This document shows positions 18,770 through 28,946 of a DNA stretch of 64,000 nucleotides, piece after piece. Position numbers and translations under genes: made by a program. The stretch lies in assembly GCA_002083655.1 (NCBI GenBank), contig MSXR01000015.1:124353-188352 (forward strand), written 5' to 3'. Each line of letters opens with the position of its first letter. Positions within the stretch are counted from its first letter, which is position 1. Under the pieces are notes generated by a model. That model was not told the DNA's origin. It was given only the letters and a program-made list of their open reading frames with translations, and did no database searches. Source of the stretch: Proteobacteria bacterium ST_bin14 (lineage in GTDB: Bacteria; Pseudomonadota; Alphaproteobacteria; Sphingomonadales; Sphingomonadaceae).

Positions 18770-20156
18770 GTCAGATAGTTTCCCCGATGATGTCTCAGAT
18801 AGCCATGGTTCGCGGCTGGTAGCGGAGACGATCCCCGGCGACAATGCGGCCCCCCTTAGCGTGGGGGAGCTGTCGATGAAGCTCAAGCGCTTTGTCGAAG
18901 GTGAATTTGGCCATGTCCGGCTGCGCGGGGAGATTTCGGGGTATAAGCGCGCGGTTTCAGGCCATGTCTATCTGGCGCTGAAGGATGACAGCGCGGTAAT
19001 TGATGCGGTGATCTGGAAGGGGGCGGCCAGCGCCTTGCCGTTCACGCCGCAGGACGGGATCGAGGTGATCGCAACCGGCAAGCTGACGACCTATCCGGGG
19101 CGATCCAAATACCAGATCGTGATCGATCGAATGGAGCTGGCGGGTGAAGGCGCGCTGATGGCGCTGCTGGACAAGCTGAAGGCAAAGCTGGCGGCTGAGG
19201 GCTTATTTGATCCGCAGCGCAAAAAGCCGTTGCCGTTTTTGCCGCGCACGATTGGCGTGGTGACATCGCCGACCGGCGCCGTCATCCGCGATATCCTGCA
19301 CCGTTTGGCGGATCGTTTCCCCAGTCATGTGCTCGTCTGGCCGGTGGCAGTGCAGGGCGATGGGGCAGCGGCGCAAATTGCGCGCGCTGTGCGCGGGTTT
19401 GACGCGATTGCACCGGGCGGGCCGGTGCCGCGCCCCGATTTGGTCATTGTCGCGCGTGGCGGTGGCTCGATTGAGGATCTGTGGGCTTTCAATGAAGAGG
19501 CTGTCGTTCGCGCGATTGCCAATTGTTCGATCCCGATCATCTCCGCCGTGGGGCATGAAACCGACACCAGCCTGTCCGATTTTGCCGCCGATCTGCGCGC
19601 GCCCACGCCATCCGCCGCGGCGGAAATCGCCGTGCCGGTCCGGCTTGATCTGATTGCGACCGTGGCGGGCTATGCCCAGCGCAGCGAACGATGTGTGCAG
19701 CGCTATCACGAGCGCGCGCGCGAGCGGCTTGATGCGCTGGTGCGGGTGATGCCCAGGCGTGAGGCTTTGCTGGGGCCGCAGCGCCAACGTGCAGACGATT
19801 TGGGCGCACGGCTCGATCGCGCGCTGGAGGTGCGCGTGATGCGCGGGCGGGCGCAGCTTGACCGCATTGGCGCAGTGCTGCGCCCGGCGATGCTTGACCG
19901 CCAACTGGCCAGCGGGCGCGACCGGCTGACGCGGACGGTGCAACTGCTCGAAGCGGTTAACCCCAGCGGCTTGCTGAAGCGCGGCTATGTGCTGGTTCAG
20001 GCGCGCGGGGGCGGTGTGGTGACCAGTGCGGCGCAGGCGCGGTCGGCCGCTGCGCTCACGCTCCATTTTGGAGACGGCAGCGTCGATGCACGGGTTGAGC
20101 GCGCGGCGGCAAAGCCGTATGAAAAGCCAAAGGTCGATCAGCCGAGCCTGTTATAG
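18768..20156 (+). CDS. xseA: Exodeoxyribonuclease VII large subunit
   Basis: XseA is the large subunit of exonuclease VII, which degrades single-stranded DNA to oligonucleotides with XseB. The 462-residue protein has the N-terminal OB-fold ([18 protein letters not shown] ... LRGEISGYK), the catalytic block [16 protein letters not shown] and [17 protein letters not shown], then a coiled-coil and a C-terminal GYVLVQ segment. The ATG at 18768 is the first that includes the OB-fold start. It overlaps the purD start by two bases on the opposite strand. xseB is not in the window. Confidence 0.95.
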   Translation: MSDSFPDDVSDSHGSRLVAETIPGDNAAPLSVGELSMKLKRFVEGEFGHVRLRGEISGYKRAVSGHVYLALKDDSAVIDAVIWKGAASALPFTPQDGIEVIATGKLTTYPGRSKYQIVIDRMELAGEGALMALLDKLKAKLAAEGLFDPQRKKPLPFLPRTIGVVTSPTGAVIRDILHRLADRFPSHVLVWPVAVQGDGAAAQIARAVRGFDAIAPGGPVPRPDLVIVARGGGSIEDLWAFNEEAVVRAIANCSIPIISAVGHETDTSLSDFAADLRAPTPSAAAEIAVPVRLDLIATVAGYAQRSERCVQRYHERARERLDALVRVMPRREALLGPQRQRADDLGARLDRALEVRVMRGRAQLDRIGAVLRPAMLDRQLASGRDRLTRTVQLLEAVNPSGLLKRGYVLVQARGGGVVTSAAQARSAAALTLHFGDGSVDARVERAAAKPYEKPKVDQPSLL

Positions 20157-20201
20157 CATCGGCGAAAACGAACGCGCAGGCCGCGTCTGGGAACCAGTAG
20201 C

Positions 20202-20402
20202 ATGTTGATGTCAAATACCGATCGCGCCGCTCGCCTTCATTATATGGCGAATAATTTTCGCGTGCTCGCACCGGGCGACCATGTCGCTTGCGCGGTAACA
20301 GGGGAGCGGATCGGGCTCGATTCGCTGCGTTATTGGAGCGTCGCCCTGCAACAACCCTATGCCAGTGCAGCGATCGCAATGGCAGCGATGTCGCCCGCTT
20401 AA
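20202..20402 (+). CDS. DUF2093 domain protein
   Basis: This 66-residue protein matches the small alphaproteobacterial DUF2093 family: ARLHYMANNFRVLAPGDHVACAVTGERIGLDSLRYWSV is the characteristic core, abbreviated here to YMANNFRVLAPGDHV and LDSLRYWSV. The function is unknown. The TAA stop overlaps the ATG of the M23 peptidase gene by one base (TAATG), so the two are probably coupled. It lies 45 bases downstream of xseA. Confidence 0.9.
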   Translation: MLMSNTDRAARLHYMANNFRVLAPGDHVACAVTGERIGLDSLRYWSVALQQPYASAAIAMAAMSPA

Positions 20403-21409
20403 TGGCGCACCGGGGGGGCAGGCGAACAGGGATGAGGCGCGGTCGCCGCTGGGTGGCCGGGCTTGCCATCATGATCGTGCAAGGCAGTTGCCTTGCCCCC
20501 GCGGCGGAGCGCCCGGTGCCGGCCACCCGTGTTGCACCAAAGTCCGCCGCACCTGCCGCCCCATCTCCTGCCGCACAATCGCCAGCTGGGGCCTCTGTGG
20601 CATCAGCCAGCACGCTACCGGCCAAAAAATTGCTCACCCAAACCGGGTTTCGGCTGAATGGGCCGATGATTCAGGGCGGCACGGTGATTGGCTCAGCCCC
20701 GGCGGGGACGACATTCCTAAGCTTTAACGGTGCATCGCTGCCGCTTGCCGCCGATGGCCGGTTCCTGTTTGCGTTTGATCGCGATGCGGGCCCCACAGCG
20801 ACGCTGTCCGCAACGCTGGAGGATGGGCGCGTCCTTACCGAAACGCTGTCGGTGGCCCGACGCGCCTGGAACATCGAGCGGCTCGATAGCTTGCCGCGCT
20901 TTGCCCAGCCAAGCGAAGAGTTTAATCGCCTTCGCCCCGCCGAGCTTGAACAGATCAATGCCGCGCGGCGAATCAGCGTCACGTCTGCAGGGTGGCAACA
21001 GCCGTTCTTATGGCCAGCGGTGGGCCGACTTTCGGGCATGTTCGGGTCGCAGCGCATTTATAAAAATGGCGAGGCGGGCAGCTATCATTCAGGCACGGAT
21101 ATCGCTCGGCCCTCGGGCGCAACGGTGATGGCGCCTGCTGACGGGGTCGTGATTCTCGCGGCGGACCATCCCTTCACGCTGGAAGGCAATCTGTTGATGA
21201 TTGATCACGGCATGGGCCTGAACAGTGCGTTCCTGCATCTGTCCCGAATTGACGTGCGCGTTGGCGAAACGGTGAAGCGCGGGCAGCCGATTGGCGCTGT
21301 CGGCATGTCGGGCAGAGCCACGGGCCCGCACCTCCACTGGAGCGTGAAATGGCGTGACAGCCGCATCGATCCGCTGTTGCTTGCCGGGCCAATGCCGGTG
21401 GCCCCGTAA
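20402..21409 (+). CDS. Exported M23-family (LytM) metallopeptidase
   Basis: This 335-residue protein has an N-terminal signal-like segment (RRWVAGLAIMIVQGSC), a Pro/Ala-rich linker, then a C-terminal M23 domain: SGTDIARPSGATVMAPADGVV, MIDHGMGLNSAFLHLSRIDV and GPHLHWSV. The H-x-x-x-D and HxH zinc ligands are present, so it may be catalytically active on peptidoglycan, not a degenerate activator. An alternative start is the ATG at 20432. The lipobox-like IVQGSC is a poor match, so a lipoprotein is less likely. Confidence 0.88.
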   Translation: MAHRGGRRTGMRRGRRWVAGLAIMIVQGSCLAPAAERPVPATRVAPKSAAPAAPSPAAQSPAGASVASASTLPAKKLLTQTGFRLNGPMIQGGTVIGSAPAGTTFLSFNGASLPLAADGRFLFAFDRDAGPTATLSATLEDGRVLTETLSVARRAWNIERLDSLPRFAQPSEEFNRLRPAELEQINAARRISVTSAGWQQPFLWPAVGRLSGMFGSQRIYKNGEAGSYHSGTDIARPSGATVMAPADGVVILAADHPFTLEGNLLMIDHGMGLNSAFLHLSRIDVRVGETVKRGQPIGAVGMSGRATGPHLHWSVKWRDSRIDPLLLAGPMPVAP

Positions 21410-21455
21410 CGCCCCGGAACCGTAATACGCCGACATTGCAGCGCCTGCCGCTGGA

Positions 21456-21992
21456 TTACCGAACGCGGCGAACCTCGACATAGCGCCCGCCGGCAATGCT
21501 GGCGCGGTAACTGCCCAGCGCACCGCGCACGACCTTTACGACATCGCCAATATCGGGCGGCAAACGCCCGAGCGATTCGCGCATCCGCCAAACCGAACCA
21601 TCGTCAAGCGTCAACGTGAACAGGCCCTGGCCTGCAAGGGCGGTGCGCACCAGCTTTGCCGTAACATCCTGAATTTCGGGCGGCGCTGCCGCTGGCGACT
21701 TATCAAAAACGTCAACACTGCGACCCGGAAACCCGAAGAGCGCGCGGCGCTTTGTCTTCTCCGTGGCCCGGTCGACCACCACGATAGATTTTGAGTCTTG
21801 CGCGGCCACCAGCGCCGCTGCCGTCCGATCAAAACAGGCGAGCCGTTCAGTCGGATTGGCCAGCGCGCGGCACCCGGTTAGCTCGCTGACGACGCGTGAG
21901 GCCCGGTCGTCAGTCCCGGCGTCTTGTGCCATCGTCGGCATCACTGGAACGGCCAGCGCAACAACAGCGAGAACTAGAACAAAGCGGCGCAT
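21456..21992 (-). CDS. Exported hypothetical protein with a CFD motif
   Basis: The 178-residue protein has a signal peptide (MRRFVLVLAVVALAVPVMPTMAQ). A CRALANPTERLACFDRTAAAL motif near residues 40-60 is shared by a group of periplasmic proteins of sphingomonads and other proteobacteria. The C-terminal half is a beta-rich segment (DGSVWRMRESLGRLPPDIGDVVKVVRGALGSY, abbreviated). The function is unknown. It converges on the M23 gene with 46 bases between. Confidence 0.75.
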   Translation of the reverse strand: MRRFVLVLAVVALAVPVMPTMAQDAGTDDRASRVVSELTGCRALANPTERLACFDRTAAALVAAQDSKSIVVVDRATEKTKRRALFGFPGRSVDVFDKSPAAAPPEIQDVTAKLVRTALAGQGLFTLTLDDGSVWRMRESLGRLPPDIGDVVKVVRGALGSYRASIAGGRYVEVRRVR

Positions 21993-22266
21993 ATCTCGTC
22001 TCCCAATAGCCCTATTCCTAATCGGGTCGGCAATCGATGGAAACAGAATAGATAACTCACTGTATTGCTATAATAATACACCCCATAATGTTGCCTTTAT
22101 GCCACGTCACAGCGTAAAAACCTGAATGTAACGAATCTGCATTGACCGATATCATGGGATGCCATTAATATGAAACAAGCCGGGGATGCCTTAGGTTTCT
22201 TGGGGACGTAGGGAACCCAGAAACGGAGTTTGGCCATCACACGGACAATGAAATAAGGGGAATCAA

Positions 22267-25227
22267 ATGTCGTATACCTTCCGCAACAAGTTGCTGGCAT
22301 CGACGCTGTTGATCGGTGCTGCGGTGATTGCCGCGCCCGCCTCGGCGCAGACCGCGCCAGCGGACCAGCCAGCAGCTGAAGAAACCGCAATCGTTGTCAC
22401 CGGCTCGCGCATTGCGCGGCCCAGCCTTGATACTGCGGCTCCGCTCGCAGTGGTTTCAGCTGAAGAAATCAAACTTACCGGCACGGTAAACGTTGAAAAC
22501 GTTGTCAACGCCCTGCCGCAGGTTATTCCGGGTACGACGTCGTTTTCGAACAATCCAGGTGGCGGCATTGCCTCGCTGAACCTGCGGGGCCTTGGTGCGA
22601 CGCGCAACCTCGTTCTTGTCAACGGTCGTCGTTGGATGTTCTATGATACCGCGCAGACCGTCGATCTGAACACGATCCCAACCTTCCTGCTTGAAGGTGT
22701 GGACGTTGTTACTGGCGGTGCATCGGCTGTTTACGGTTCCGACGCGATTGCCGGTGTGGTGAACTTCCGCCTTCGCAACAACCTGAACGGGTTCGAAGCG
22801 GGCACGCAATATGGCATCACCGAAGCTGGCGATGGTTCGCGCTTTGAAGGCAATGTTGCCTTTGGCTCGGACATTGGCGAAGGTCGCGGCCACATCACTG
22901 CCTATGCCGAATATTTCCGCCGTGAATCGATTTTCCAGGGTGATCGTGATTTCTCGCGCTTCGCGCAGGCAGATGATGGCGCGGGCGGCTTCGCGCCAGG
23001 TGGTTCGTCGACCATTCCGGCTGGTCGTTTCTCCGCACCTGCAACTGCAGCTATTGCGGCGGGCAACGGCAATCCGGCAGTAACCTTGAACCGCGGCGCT
23101 GGTACAGTTTTCAACGGCTTTGGCGGTATCTCGCGCGATGGTACATCATCGTTGAGCCCTTACGTCAGCGCCACTGACATCTACAATTATGCTGCGGTCA
23201 ATTTTCTGCAGGTCCCACAAGAGCGCTATCTGCTCGGTGCCTATGCTGATTATGAAATTAACAAGTATGTAACGGCCTATGCCGAAGTGTCGTTCGTCAA
23301 CAATCGCGTCGATAACGTATTGGCCGCAACGCCAGTTACCGGATCGTTCAACGTAAACCTCGCAGCTGTCTCACCGTTCCTTACGGCAGCCGACCAGGCG
23401 CAGTTGGCTCAGCTTGACGCCAATGAAACCGCGATCAATGCCGCGCGTGCGCTGAACGGTCTGGGGCCGTTGTTCACCGGTCTGGCTGCTCCAGCAAACG
23501 CCGCTGGTGTAGTTCAGCTCGCGATCAACCGCCGGACCGATGAGAGCGGCGGGCGTGCCAACCTTGATGAGCGCAACGCTTTCCGCGCCTTGTTGGGCCT
23601 GAAGGGCGACATTGGCGAAACCGGACTGAAGTATGATGCATATTACAGCTATGCACGTACCCGGAACGCCAATGTGCAGCAGGGCAATATCTCACGCGCC
23701 GCATTCCAGCGCGGCCTTGATGGTTCGGCTCCAGCGATCGACATTTTTGGTCCCAACACGTTGAGCCCTGCGTCAATCACGCAGATCTCGATTATCGCGC
23801 AGAACAACGATATTTCGACGCTTCAGGTCGCCACGGGTACCATTAGCGGCAACCTGTATGATTTTGGTTGGGGCGGTGGTCCAATCGGCTTCGCGGTTGG
23901 CGGCGAATATCGCCGGGTCGCTTCGGAATTCATTCCGGATACAGCACTCTCCTCGGGTGACGTTATCGGCTTCAATGCCGGCCGTTCAACCTCGGGCAAC
24001 TATGAAGTGAAGGAAGGCTTTGGCGAGCTTCGCGTACCAATTGCTGCAAACCAGCCGCTGATCCACAGCCTCGAATTCAATGTGGCAGGTCGTTACTCCA
24101 GCTACTCGCTGGCTTCGATTGGTGGCGTTGGCACCTATGCGTTCGGTCTCGAATATGCACCGATTGCGGACATCAAGTTCCGTGGCCAATATTCACGCGC
24201 CGTTCGCGCGCCAAACGTTGGTGAATTGTTTGGTGGTATATCGTCGGGCTTCCCGACCGTTACCGATCCTTGCACCAGTGCTGCGGCAATTGCCCCAGGT
24301 GGGTTGCGCAACACCTGTCTCGCGACCGGTGTTCCAGCCGCGAACCTTGGTCAGGGTGTACCGTCCACGCTGCAGGCCAACACACAGATTCAGGCACAGT
24401 TCGGCGGCAACCCGAACTTGAACGCGGAAAACTCAACATCTTACACCTTCGGTGCTGTGTTGCGTCCCTCGTTCATCCCGCGCCTGTCAGTCACCGTTGA
24501 TTATTTCAACATCAGCATCGGGAACTCGATCGCAACGGCAGGTGGTGGCGTCGCCAACATTCTGAACCTTTGCTACAATGTGTTTCAGGACCCGACGAAC
24601 GGCTTCTGCCAGTTGATCAATCGCAACGTAGGCACCGGTGCGCTTGATGGGCAGATCAACCCTGACGGCTCAGCTTCGGTGGTGTTCGGCGGCGCAGCCA
24701 ACCTGTCGTCGCTGTCAACCTCCGGCGTCGATTGGGAAGTGAACTATCTCCAGCCGCTGGAATTCGGCCTGCTTTCCACCGCGTCAAAGGTATCGTTTAA
24801 CTTCCAGGGCACATGGACTGACAAGAACACGTTCGTCCCGGTAATCGGTCAGAACACCACGATTGAATGTGCAGGTTTCTTCGGCAACATTTGCGGCACG
24901 CCGCAGTCCAAGTGGAAGTTCAACTCACGTTTGTCATGGCTTGATGGCCCGCTGACGACGAGCCTGCGTTGGCGCCATCTATCGGCGACGGATGATGATG
25001 ACGTAACGACCGACTACACCGTTGAGCGCATTGGTGCCTATGATGTCTTCGATCTTACCATGTCGTTGGACGTCAACAAGAACTTGACCCTCACGGCTGG
25101 TGTCAACAACATCGGCAACCGTACGCCACAGATTGTTGGCGACAACCAGGAACAGGCTAATACCTTCCCTGGCGTGTTTGACGTGCTCGGTCGCGACTTC
25201 TTCATCGCGGGCAAAGTACGCTTTTAA
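22267..25227 (+). CDS. TonB-dependent outer-membrane receptor
   Basis: This 986-residue receptor has a signal peptide ending near ASAQ, a TonB-box-like segment (AIVVTGSRI), a plug domain (VENVVNALPQVIPG, LNLRGLGATRNLVLVNGRR, VDVVTGGASAVYGSDAIAGVVNF) and a long beta-barrel with a terminal aromatic residue (GKVRF). Such receptors import siderophores, vitamins, saccharides or peptides using the proton motive force. The ligand is unknown. AAGGGGA precedes the ATG. The 250-base leader is A/T-rich with a TATAAT box at 22069-22074. No iron-box was recognised. Confidence 0.95.
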   Translation: MSYTFRNKLLASTLLIGAAVIAAPASAQTAPADQPAAEETAIVVTGSRIARPSLDTAAPLAVVSAEEIKLTGTVNVENVVNALPQVIPGTTSFSNNPGGGIASLNLRGLGATRNLVLVNGRRWMFYDTAQTVDLNTIPTFLLEGVDVVTGGASAVYGSDAIAGVVNFRLRNNLNGFEAGTQYGITEAGDGSRFEGNVAFGSDIGEGRGHITAYAEYFRRESIFQGDRDFSRFAQADDGAGGFAPGGSSTIPAGRFSAPATAAIAAGNGNPAVTLNRGAGTVFNGFGGISRDGTSSLSPYVSATDIYNYAAVNFLQVPQERYLLGAYADYEINKYVTAYAEVSFVNNRVDNVLAATPVTGSFNVNLAAVSPFLTAADQAQLAQLDANETAINAARALNGLGPLFTGLAAPANAAGVVQLAINRRTDESGGRANLDERNAFRALLGLKGDIGETGLKYDAYYSYARTRNANVQQGNISRAAFQRGLDGSAPAIDIFGPNTLSPASITQISIIAQNNDISTLQVATGTISGNLYDFGWGGGPIGFAVGGEYRRVASEFIPDTALSSGDVIGFNAGRSTSGNYEVKEGFGELRVPIAANQPLIHSLEFNVAGRYSSYSLASIGGVGTYAFGLEYAPIADIKFRGQYSRAVRAPNVGELFGGISSGFPTVTDPCTSAAAIAPGGLRNTCLATGVPAANLGQGVPSTLQANTQIQAQFGGNPNLNAENSTSYTFGAVLRPSFIPRLSVTVDYFNISIGNSIATAGGGVANILNLCYNVFQDPTNGFCQLINRNVGTGALDGQINPDGSASVVFGGAANLSSLSTSGVDWEVNYLQPLEFGLLSTASKVSFNFQGTWTDKNTFVPVIGQNTTIECAGFFGNICGTPQSKWKFNSRLSWLDGPLTTSLRWRHLSATDDDDVTTDYTVERIGAYDVFDLTMSLDVNKNLTLTAGVNNIGNRTPQIVGDNQEQANTFPGVFDVLGRDFFIAGKVRF

Positions 25228-25256
25228 TCACTAGGTAATTATCGTTTGTTAAGCAG

Positions 25257-25284
25257 GGGGCGGCTCGTGAAAGCGGGTCGCCCC
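25257..25284 (+). terminator. Terminator-like hairpin after the TonB receptor
   Basis: GGGGCGGCTCG pairs with CGGGTCGCCCC (two G-U pairs, 11 bp) around the loop TGAAAG, 29 bases after the receptor stop. The T-run is weak (TTAT). Confidence 0.6.
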
Positions 25285-26172
25285 TTATGCTGTCTGCCGG
25301 GTGGGCCTGGCGGTCCGCATTCGAATTAAGTGCCCTCCGCTGGCACGCCGCCGGCGAGCAACACTGTCGGCCGGCAGCCCCAGGCCAGGGCGGCGCAGCG
25401 CCGGGGCAATCAACCTTTTGCTAAAGGCGGCCGAACCCGGGTTAAGCCGCAACTCAGCGCGTACCTGCCAGGCGCCGGCGCCCGACAACAGGCTAACTTG
25501 CATTATAGCTAGCTGGCGTCAGCCCGATCCGCCACTTCAACCATTCGTCCCGAGCGCGGTCGCAAAGCGTGCAGCACACGGCAAGCGTGCCTCAGGTCCC
25601 TCGACTTGGCCCCCGGGCCGGAACCGGTGCTGAACGGGGGGCTCGCCAGCCAGTCGGCGGGCTTCACACGAGCGCAAACGGATCGCGGTTCAAGTAGAAG
25701 TCATCCGGTGCACGCCATCCAGTGCAAGCAAAGTTGCTCCGCAATTGACCCGCAAATCAGACATTTCCTCCACGTAGCATCAACGCACTATGACGAAAAA
25801 GCCGGGGCTGGACCATCGCTGCGCGCTTCCCCATCGCGTATCCTCCGCCAACAAACCAACCAATTTGGTGCGACCGTCCGGCACATTCCGTGATCCCGTA
25901 AGCTCTCGGCAGTAAGCACAGCGGCGCGGCTTTATGTCGCCTTAGACCCAGATGACGTACCGTTGATCGGTTCGCTCTGCGTCCTTCGAAACAAGGGTTC
26001 TGGGTGGTGCGTCAATCAAAAGCCATTCGGCTGTGGATCAACCCCCGATTTTCTGATTGAAGTGTGGCTGATCATCCTCCGCGATGCAGGGTGTCTTCTG
26101 TGCAAAGAGCAGGTGCCGGGCCCCGCCTGCACTGAGCTGACCGCTTATGTTGCCGGTGCGCTGCTTTATGGT
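25285..26172. other. 888-base stretch without a convincing gene
   Basis: No frame here looks like a conserved protein. On the minus strand, a small frame at 25757-25834 (25 codons) starts with an ATG preceded by GGAGG at an ideal 7-base spacing. The same frame continues past its TGA for 30 codons (25667-25756) ending in WRAPDDFYLNRDPFALV before a second TGA at 25664. This could be a decayed gene or small peptide genes. Other open frames of 60-110 codons lack ribosome sites and codon bias. Confidence 0.5.
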
Positions 26173-27021
26173 TTAGCAGCGCTCGCCCTTTATCTCCCAC
26201 GCCATGGGGCTGCCCCGCTCAATCAAGACGGCGCGCGCGGTGCAATGCACCCCTAATCGCCTAAACTCTGCAACAACCGCCGCTGCCGCCGTTTCGTTCA
26301 AAGCTGCCGCATGCATCGCCTGCAACCGGTCAATCTCCGCGAGCGCGCGGACCGAAATCGCCTGAACCATGGCCACGGCCTGCCGCCCCGCCAGCGCGCG
26401 ACCGAGCGCAAGGGGCAGCTCCCCGACGATGGATTGATCGCGATACGCCTGACACGCTCGGTCGATCTTTGCCGTCGTTGCAGCATCATCGGTCCCACCC
26501 AGCGCCACTCGCCGGGCGAGAGACAGCAGCCCGGCCTCAACCATGGCGACCATCGCCGCTGCTCGTCGAGCATTATGCAGCACGGCAACACTGTCTGCAT
26601 GATGACATATCAGCAGAATCGTGGCTCCGGGTGCTGCGACCCGCACGGCTTCCGCAATCGCTGATGCGGGGCAATACTCAATCCCGAACTGGCTTAAAAC
26701 CGCGTCAAACCGGCCGTTCTCAAACGGTAGAGAATCCGCATGAACACCGCCCCTGACGCCGATAGCCGCGGCAGCCGGGCCAACAACAGCCGAATCGATG
26801 CCCATTAGCTTGAGATCTGGCCTCACGGCCCGCATGGCGCGGATCACCGCACCGTCGCCCGCTGCCACGTCAAGAACTGAAGAACCCGGCGCAAGCGTTA
26901 ACGCGAGTGACCGCCAGGTTGACGCGAGTTCCGCGAGCAGGGCTGGCGGGGCGCCCGATAGGCAACCCGCACCTGCGCTGTCCGACCAATAGTCGCTCCA
27001 GGCGGCAATCGACTGGCTCAT
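26173..27021 (-). CDS. Class I SAM-dependent methyltransferase
   Basis: This 282-residue protein has methyltransferase motif I SSVLDVAAGDGAVIRAM, then a hydrophobic FDAVLSQFGIEYCP motif of the UbiE/Methyltransf_11 type. The substrate is unknown. Its ATG overlaps the stop of the TPR-oxygenase gene by 4 bases, so the pair is coupled, which suggests a shared modification task. The final segment (ALIERGSPMAWEIKGERC) runs over the region facing the TonB receptor. Confidence 0.85.
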   Translation of the reverse strand: MSQSIAAWSDYWSDSAGAGCLSGAPPALLAELASTWRSLALTLAPGSSVLDVAAGDGAVIRAMRAVRPDLKLMGIDSAVVGPAAAAIGVRGGVHADSLPFENGRFDAVLSQFGIEYCPASAIAEAVRVAAPGATILLICHHADSVAVLHNARRAAAMVAMVEAGLLSLARRVALGGTDDAATTAKIDRACQAYRDQSIVGELPLALGRALAGRQAVAMVQAISVRALAEIDRLQAMHAAALNETAAAAVVAEFRRLGVHCTARAVLIERGSPMAWEIKGERC

Positions 27022-28784
27022 ACCACCACGTCGAACGCCACTGTCAACCGTTCCCCGCTGGGAAAGGGGCGCGTTCCGTGAAACAGATAGCTCGGAAAAA
27101 GTGCCAGTCGACCCGGACGCGGCTCAATCACGGCAATAGGTGACAGCCCCAGCGACAGCTCGGCGGGTGCCGCACCGATCTCCAGCCAACCTTGTTGCTC
27201 TTGCGCGACACTATCGGGAAGGGCGATATAGCAGGCAGAACTCAACACACCTTCGGGATGGACGTGGTGAACATGATATCCGCGGTCGCACAGCCTAACC
27301 GACCAGCTTCCGGCAAAGGCAAAATTCCGGTCGCGAAACCGGAGTAACGGATGCGCCGAGTCAATCGGGGGCAGCGCGCTGAGATGCCGGCCCACCGCCT
27401 TGGCCAACCGTTCCCGCAACAGTCCGATAATCGGTTCATCGCGCGCGAGAAGGCGCCCCCTTGTTTGGGTGCCCCCACGCAACGACTGGCCAATCGGGTG
27501 GGCTCGGGTGAGGTGCAGATCGCGCAATTGGTCTGCCAACGCGTCGAGTTCATGGCCCTCCAACTCGACATCCGACGTTCCGTACAGCCCTGGCTGGCCG
27601 CACAACCAGTCATGACGAGGATCACCGGTTAAACGCCACCCAAGCGACAGATGTGCCCATGCTGTAACCAACCCCGGATTTCCCAGCGCCAGAGGCTCCA
27701 GCAACGCCACCGCAAGAGCGGGATCGCCTTTTCGCAAAGCATGCCGTCCCCGCGCCAGATCGACATCAGCCTCGGCTCCTAATTTGGCAAAGGCCGAATC
27801 GGCACGGTCAAGCAAGCCAGCTTCGCTCGCAAACACCGCTTCCATCAATAGCAATTCAGGGTCAGTGACCACCCCGGGATGCGCCCCATCAAGCGCTGTA
27901 AGCGCGTCCTGATAACGTCCAGCAAGCGCCAAGCAGCGCCAATAGGCCATCTTCAGTGCGCGGTCAGCGGGCAGTTGATCAATCGCTTCCACAAAGCTCT
28001 GCGTGAAGTCGATGTCGCTACCTGCTTCGGCACGCATTCGCGCCAGGTTTGCATGGCCCTCAATCCAGTCCGGCTGACTCGCAACGCGAGCGGCGAGCAA
28101 CTCGATCCCACCACCTCCCTCTAATTCCATCGCCTCGACAAGGCCAAGCAGCAGCGTGGGATCATCTCCTGCCACCGCAATTGCCCGACGATAGGCGGGC
28201 AGTGCGGACGCCTGGCCGCGCTCCAGTGCAATGCGCGCTGCGCCGTGGAGCGCAATCGTTCGCCCAGGGTCCAGTTCCAGCGCACGATCATAGTCAGCAG
28301 CCGCACCCTGAAAATCGCCGCGTTGCCGATTGATCGCACCACGCGCTTCCCACAGCCGGGGATCATCGCGGTGGGTAACCAGCAACTGATCGAGATCACG
28401 CAGCGCCTCGGGTAAATCGCCAACCCGCTGCCGCAGCAGTGCGCGATTGAAGCGCGCATCAACAGCATTCGGGAACCGCTGTAGGACGCGATCAAGACAC
28501 TGCAATGCGCCGACAGAATCGCCCTGCTGATCTAGCAGGTTAGCAAGATTGCTGCTGATCTGGGGATCATTTGGTGCCGCGATCAGCGCCTTGCGAAAGG
28601 CGGACATTGCCGCTGACGCATGGCCAAGCCTCATTTCGCATAACGCCAGCAGGTGCAGCACTTGTGGATGATCGCCCATCACCCGCAATACGACGCTAAG
28701 ATCCTTTCGAGCGGCGTCAAAGCGCCCGGCTTGAAAGGCAGTTTCAGCGCGGCCAAAAAGCGCGTTCACGTCGATCTGAGACAT
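27018..28784 (-). CDS. TPR-repeat protein with C-terminal 2OG-Fe(II) oxygenase domain
   Basis: The 588-residue protein starts with a TPR array over about residues 5-350 (for example QVLHLLALCEMRLGHASAAMSAFRKAL and AVDARFNRALLRQRVGDLPEAL, abbreviated in use). The C-terminal 200 residues resemble the putative 2OG-Fe(II) oxygenase family (2OG-FeII_Oxy_5): GYHVHHVHPEGVLSSACYIALPD with the histidine ligand, and LFPSYLFHGTRPFPSGERLT with the second histidine and an Arg for 2-oxoglutarate. Such enzymes hydroxylate proteins or small molecules. It is coupled to the methyltransferase gene. Confidence 0.82.
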   Translation of the reverse strand: MSQIDVNALFGRAETAFQAGRFDAARKDLSVVLRVMGDHPQVLHLLALCEMRLGHASAAMSAFRKALIAAPNDPQISSNLANLLDQQGDSVGALQCLDRVLQRFPNAVDARFNRALLRQRVGDLPEALRDLDQLLVTHRDDPRLWEARGAINRQRGDFQGAAADYDRALELDPGRTIALHGAARIALERGQASALPAYRRAIAVAGDDPTLLLGLVEAMELEGGGGIELLAARVASQPDWIEGHANLARMRAEAGSDIDFTQSFVEAIDQLPADRALKMAYWRCLALAGRYQDALTALDGAHPGVVTDPELLLMEAVFASEAGLLDRADSAFAKLGAEADVDLARGRHALRKGDPALAVALLEPLALGNPGLVTAWAHLSLGWRLTGDPRHDWLCGQPGLYGTSDVELEGHELDALADQLRDLHLTRAHPIGQSLRGGTQTRGRLLARDEPIIGLLRERLAKAVGRHLSALPPIDSAHPLLRFRDRNFAFAGSWSVRLCDRGYHVHHVHPEGVLSSACYIALPDSVAQEQQGWLEIGAAPAELSLGLSPIAVIEPRPGRLALFPSYLFHGTRPFPSGERLTVAFDVVV

Positions 28785-28946
28785 TGGATCACGATGCCGT
28801 CTGGCAGATGGGCTGTCTAGACGTTTGATCCCGCATTCGGCACAGCTGTCGCTGCGATGTTATCCTAAGCGCGCCTGTTCGACCTACTGAAGTTGTGTGC
28901 CGCCCTGCCCGATCGCCAGGGTGTCAGCACCTTTCACCAGCGGCAA

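Noticed and set aside
22021..22266. Fur box or iron regulation upstream of the TonB receptor
   Set aside because: The A/T-rich leader has a TATAAT box but no 19-bp iron-box pattern and no convincing -35 element.
25963..26256. 97-codon plus-strand frame with a hydrophobic part (YVAGALLYGLAALALYLPRH)
   Set aside because: It lacks a ribosome site, is antisense to the end of the methyltransferase gene and has no recognisable family, so it is probably a chance frame.
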